A DNA stretch of 9,541 nucleotides, taken from contig SYLK01000214.1 in NCBI GenBank assembly GCA_005809115.1, positions 1 through 9,541 on the forward strand. Direction: 5' to 3'. Positions 7,701 to 9,541 of this stretch are shown one piece after another. A program made the position numbers and the translations under genes. The notes under the pieces were generated by a model. The model did no database searches. It saw only the letters and a list, made by a program, of their open reading frames with translations, and was not told the DNA's origin. Origin of the DNA: Planctomyces sp. (GTDB lineage Bacteria; Planctomycetota; Planctomycetia; Planctomycetales; Planctomycetaceae). Position 1 is the first letter of the stretch; every line of letters begins with the position of its first letter.

Positions 7701-8298
7701 GCGTCCCCGCTGGTCGCTGTTCCGACCGTTCGAAACATCGTCGTCGCCCCAGGCTGCCGCGGAGGTTTCGGGCTGGATCGGAGATGAAGGCGGGAGTTCC
7801 GGCGACTTCGCGACCCAGGGGCATGCGGCCGCATTTCGCGCCCTCGGGCGTCAGGCAAAGCTGGAAGTCCAGTGGTGGGATCGACCGTTCCTGCTGTGGC
7901 TGATCAGTGGCACAGTGGTGGTGATTGGTTTCATTGTCCGCCGTACCCCGCTGGAGAATCGAATCACGATTATCCTGGTGGGGATGTTTGTGGCGGCCGT
8001 CTGGTTTCTGAAGGATGGCCACGCCACTCTGGAGTTCTTATCCGCCGGTCTCCCGGGCTGCTTCGTGACGCTCGCGATCTGGTGTGCAGGATTGTTCTCG
8101 GCCCGTCGCACTGATCCAGCTCGTCGCACGGATGCAGCCGGCCAGACGGATGCAGCCGGCCAGACGGCGGCAGCCCTCGATTCCGGACCGGGCAATCCCG
8201 CCATTCCGGGCGCCACGCCGGATTCGACATCAGCGAGTTCCGCCGGAAGCCAGGCAGGCAGGAATCCGTTCCACGGCGCAACCGAGGAGGATCGCTGA
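4750..8298 (+). CDS. Large exported multi-module beta-rich protein with C-terminal membrane anchor, function unknown
   Basis: This is a 1182-residue protein I do not recognise. A signal peptide (residues 1 to about 29) ends in APLWA before QQ. Residues 62-100 contain LIYIPFRELQKVFDQRD and LPYGEYLELMKQYLEQ, a segment shared with the next gene. A long beta-strand-rich region follows with at least four related modules at about 281-365, 454-538, 627-719 and 827-928. Their common pattern is alternating hydrophobics, then Tyr or similar, then L-x-[IVL]-x-[VL]-P, then a Val-rich strand ending near Gly or Ala. Three hydrophobic segments near 1046-1064, 1072-1090 and 1095-1116 suggest membrane anchoring. 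The tail carries three 6-residue repeats (DPARRT, DAAGQT, DAAGQT) and is Ala/Ser/Gly-rich. Most of the protein should sit outside the inner membrane. No catalytic motif is visible, so a structural, binding or assembly role is likely but unproven. It forms an operon with the paralogue one base downstream. Confidence 0.85.
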   Translation: MSRTVGLIALTSTLVCSLSCLSAPLWAQQDAAALPSPTAEALPAADSSREETQGSLLGQWDRLIYIPFRELQKVFDQRDASVVLPYGEYLELMKQYLEQRAISGISPDAVITASAYRAVVEKDIVRIQADLMISVLKEKGWSTIPLAFGGAAVGRVTPDDGSVILQGKAEGQYDLMIQGGGAKQVTLELLATVRTSPENRSFRISCPVTGMSELDFLVSEPDQAIQVSPLQVLLPLTEPAKPGTTGVRASLGAVDHVEVRWNPRAGARPVMDLLSSATNESAVRIESGLVLTRTLIDYEILRGELREVSVLAPRDARVIDVISAGGRIRSWNVLPVGDTHQQIVVELLSPVSERFQLEVQTERNPAGDTLQLTGRSPDGRLQGVHADGVVRESGRIVVSTDPALTAVVVSQSGVRRVDAGSEGKSDAPDSEARQAWEFSGTTGSLILQIRPVEPRLLVTHESQLIFRDDELRLKSTLNYTVERAGVFQLTLGVPESLIVDSVSADGMSEFNVDKDSGKVTLALTQKRTGAISVTILAHQDFDSAAEHPESQLPTLTPEGVERETGTISVFAPEFLDVLTVDEKLTGVFPARDAAVPAIPRLRLIASWNYSRRPISLVVRTAPRPAQLSATVGTTVRVEPEILKVSSIVACDIRNAGLDTLRIAVPESVAGDVRFHAVTPGHVIQQRNRAAQAEDGWVTWTLVLQDETTGTVRISVDWEVATDTEAGATANGAAGGAAEHVAAVDPPRVLTPFPADQGERRRVTLTQVRGEIRLLRHESLSITAAAQGDTAEAVDVRELELLPQDGYLAFRYFSQPAGATIRIRRHEIHEVVATVVARAAVEVVSERQDLAAYRCRYRITTSERQRLRIDLPQGCDLQAPLLNGQRTTIEKATDQSASEGWEAYFVNVSREQTSDTPLLLSIQFRCPIVESGRVPYEGRGGRQVLRIPLIGADDGSTVVQQIQLVLWAPKDVSLIGEPDRWTRIGRPRWSLFRPFETSSSPQAAAEVSGWIGDEGGSSGDFATQGHAAAFRALGRQAKLEVQWWDRPFLLWLISGTVVVIGFIVRRTPLENRITIILVGMFVAAVWFLKDGHATLEFLSAGLPGCFVTLAIWCAGLFSARRTDPARRTDAAGQTDAAGQTAAALDSGPGNPAIPGATPDSTSASSAGSQAGRNPFHGATEEDR
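8113..8166 (+). repeat. Tandem 18-bp coding repeat
   Basis: Two identical 18-bp units (8131-8148 and 8149-8166, each starting GATGCAGCCGG) follow a degenerate unit at 8113-8130 (12 of 18 identical). They encode the hexapeptides DAAGQT, DAAGQT and DPARRT in the tail just after the last membrane segment. The identical copies suggest recent slippage, and copy number may vary between strains. Confidence 0.85.
8284..8290 (+). promoter_or_regulatory. Strong ribosome-binding site inside the 3' end of the upstream gene
   Basis: GAGGAGG ends 9 bases before ATG 8300 and lies within the last codons of the upstream gene. It supports the 8300 start over the in-frame ATG at 8327, which has only AGGA nearby, and it implies coupled translation of the two paralogues. 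Confidence 0.75.
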
Positions 8299-8299
8299 T

Positions 8300-9541
8300 A
8301 TGCACAGTCTCACCACAGGATTCATCATGCGAACTGTGAACTGCGTTTCGCCCCTGCTGGCACTGGCCATGCTGTGCGGTTCGACGGCGCTGGCTCAGAC
8401 TCCCGATCCGCCGACTGGGCCGGCGCGCGAGCTGTATATTCCGTCAGACCAGCTCGACGTCCTGTTCCAGCGGGAGCGGCGAGGGGTACTGATGTCGCGG
8501 GATGAGTTTCTGAAACTCCTCCGGCAGGCCGAGACGAATGTCTCCGCGGGCGCAGGACAGCTGCCCGCGATCGCGGCGGAGTCGGTAAGGATTTCGGTCT
8601 CGCAGGCCGATCAGCATGCGCTGGTGCAGATGGACATCAGGATCCGCCAGGCGGCCGACGGCTGGCAGTCTCTGCGACTTCCCGCCGGGAATCTGCTGGT
8701 GGAGAGCGCTGTCATGGAGGGAGTATCAGCCCCCGCAATCGGTCGGGACCCTCAGGATCCGCAGAGCCTGCTGGTGGCGCATGACACCGCCGGGACCGTG
8801 ACTCTGAGCCTGACCCTGTCCACTCCGCTGATCCACCTTGGCAGTGATCGCATGGCGGCGTTTCAGTTGCCCCGGGCAGTGGCGTCACAGCTCACGGTCA
8901 GCTGTCCGGCAGGGCAGCAGTTGCTGTTCAATGATCTGCAGCTGGCACGACCGGAGGCGTCAGACGTGGAGGCCCGATATGTTCTGCCGGTCGGCACTGC
9001 CGAACAGGTGCGACTGAAGTGGACCGCGGAAAGACAGCAGACGGAAGCACAGACCCTGGTCTTCGTCAGCAGCGACGTACAACTGCGGATGCAGCAGGAA
9101 GCCGCGCGATGGATTTCCGATTCCCGCGTCAGCATTTTCGGTGGATCGATCAACCAGCTGGTGGCCCGCGTTCCTGCGCGGATGGAGATCACGGGTGTGG
9201 ATTCGACCGGGCTGGAGTCCTGGAAACTGGAGGATGATCCGGATCACCCCGGCATGACCCGTGTGACTCTGGCGTGGCGGCAGGCCTTCACCGATGACCG
9301 GATGATCCGGATCCAGGGGATTGCGGCACTCGACGGCGCCGGCCCGCATCCGGTTCCGACCCTGGAATTCGCGGACGTGACGGCCCATACCGGCCGTCTG
9401 GCGGTGACTCGCGATGATGGACTGCGACTGATCGCAAAGACCGGCGGAGGAGTCCGCGCTGTGGCCGGCGATATGGCAGTCACACGTCCGGGAGCAGCCC
9501 AGTTCGACTTCTGGACGAATCACTTCGAATTGCAGGTTGCC
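8300..9541 (+). CDS. Exported protein paralogous to the upstream gene product, N-terminal part (partial)
   Basis: The frame is open for 414 codons to the window edge. It starts one base after the upstream stop (TGA, T, ATG). A signal peptide ends near residue 33 with STALA before QTP. If the ATG at 8327 were used the signal would be shorter and more typical. Residues 45-78 (LYIPSDQLDVLFQRERRG, then DEFLKLLRQAE) correspond to LIYIPFRELQKVFDQRD and EYLELMKQYLEQ in the neighbour. A beta-rich stretch follows whose landmarks occur in the same order in both proteins: a GW near 120, a TVSCP or RISCP strand, a VRLKW or VEVRW strand, and a module at about 258-343 matching the first module of the neighbour. 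No enzyme motif or known domain is visible. Tandem duplication and an envelope role are inferred, and the C-terminus, including any membrane anchor, is outside the window. Confidence 0.82.
   Translation, partial: MHSLTTGFIMRTVNCVSPLLALAMLCGSTALAQTPDPPTGPARELYIPSDQLDVLFQRERRGVLMSRDEFLKLLRQAETNVSAGAGQLPAIAAESVRISVSQADQHALVQMDIRIRQAADGWQSLRLPAGNLLVESAVMEGVSAPAIGRDPQDPQSLLVAHDTAGTVTLSLTLSTPLIHLGSDRMAAFQLPRAVASQLTVSCPAGQQLLFNDLQLARPEASDVEARYVLPVGTAEQVRLKWTAERQQTEAQTLVFVSSDVQLRMQQEAARWISDSRVSIFGGSINQLVARVPARMEITGVDSTGLESWKLEDDPDHPGMTRVTLAWRQAFTDDRMIRIQGIAALDGAGPHPVPTLEFADVTAHTGRLAVTRDDGLRLIAKTGGGVRAVAGDMAVTRPGAAQFDFWTNHFELQVA

Overview
The window most likely comes from a planctomycete chromosome. 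It is GC-rich (judged by eye), encodes long secreted proteins of no known function, and carries a lipoprotein-like gene whose visible part resembles the N-terminal region of a planctomycete family of putative alpha/beta hydrolases. This assignment rests on recalled family resemblance; no search was run. No rRNA, tRNA, CRISPR array, transposase or phage gene is visible.

Layout from left to right. (1) Positions 1-793, minus strand: 5' part of an exported, lipoprotein-like gene that runs off the left edge. It lacks an ATG and probably starts at TTG. (2) 999-3221, plus: a 740-residue polytopic membrane protein of the DUF2079 family, divergent from gene 1. (3) 3222-3509: a convergent intergenic stretch. 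It holds a short hairpin just after the DUF2079 stop and then a 240-bp element (3271-3510) bounded by perfect 29-bp inverted repeats, with two further nested stem-loops inside. The right end of the element supplies the last base of the next gene's stop codon. (4) 3510-4370, minus: larE, a PP-loop sulfur transferase of the nickel-pincer-nucleotide pathway, with no larA, larB or larC nearby. (5) 4371-4749: a divergent intergenic region with one perfect small hairpin and no gene. (6) 4750-8298 and 8300-9541 (running off the right edge), plus: two exported proteins encoded one base apart, clearly an operon. They are collinear paralogues. Each has a signal peptide, a conserved segment beginning [LI]YIP, then a beta-rich region. 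The first continues through further copies of a beta module and ends in three membrane segments and a short repetitive tail.

The least explained items are the paralogous exported pair, which looks like an envelope or periplasmic system with no recognised function, and the inverted-repeat element between DUF2079 and larE, which looks like a MITE or a structured repeat. The other genes look like ordinary chromosomal genes with no evident functional link to each other.
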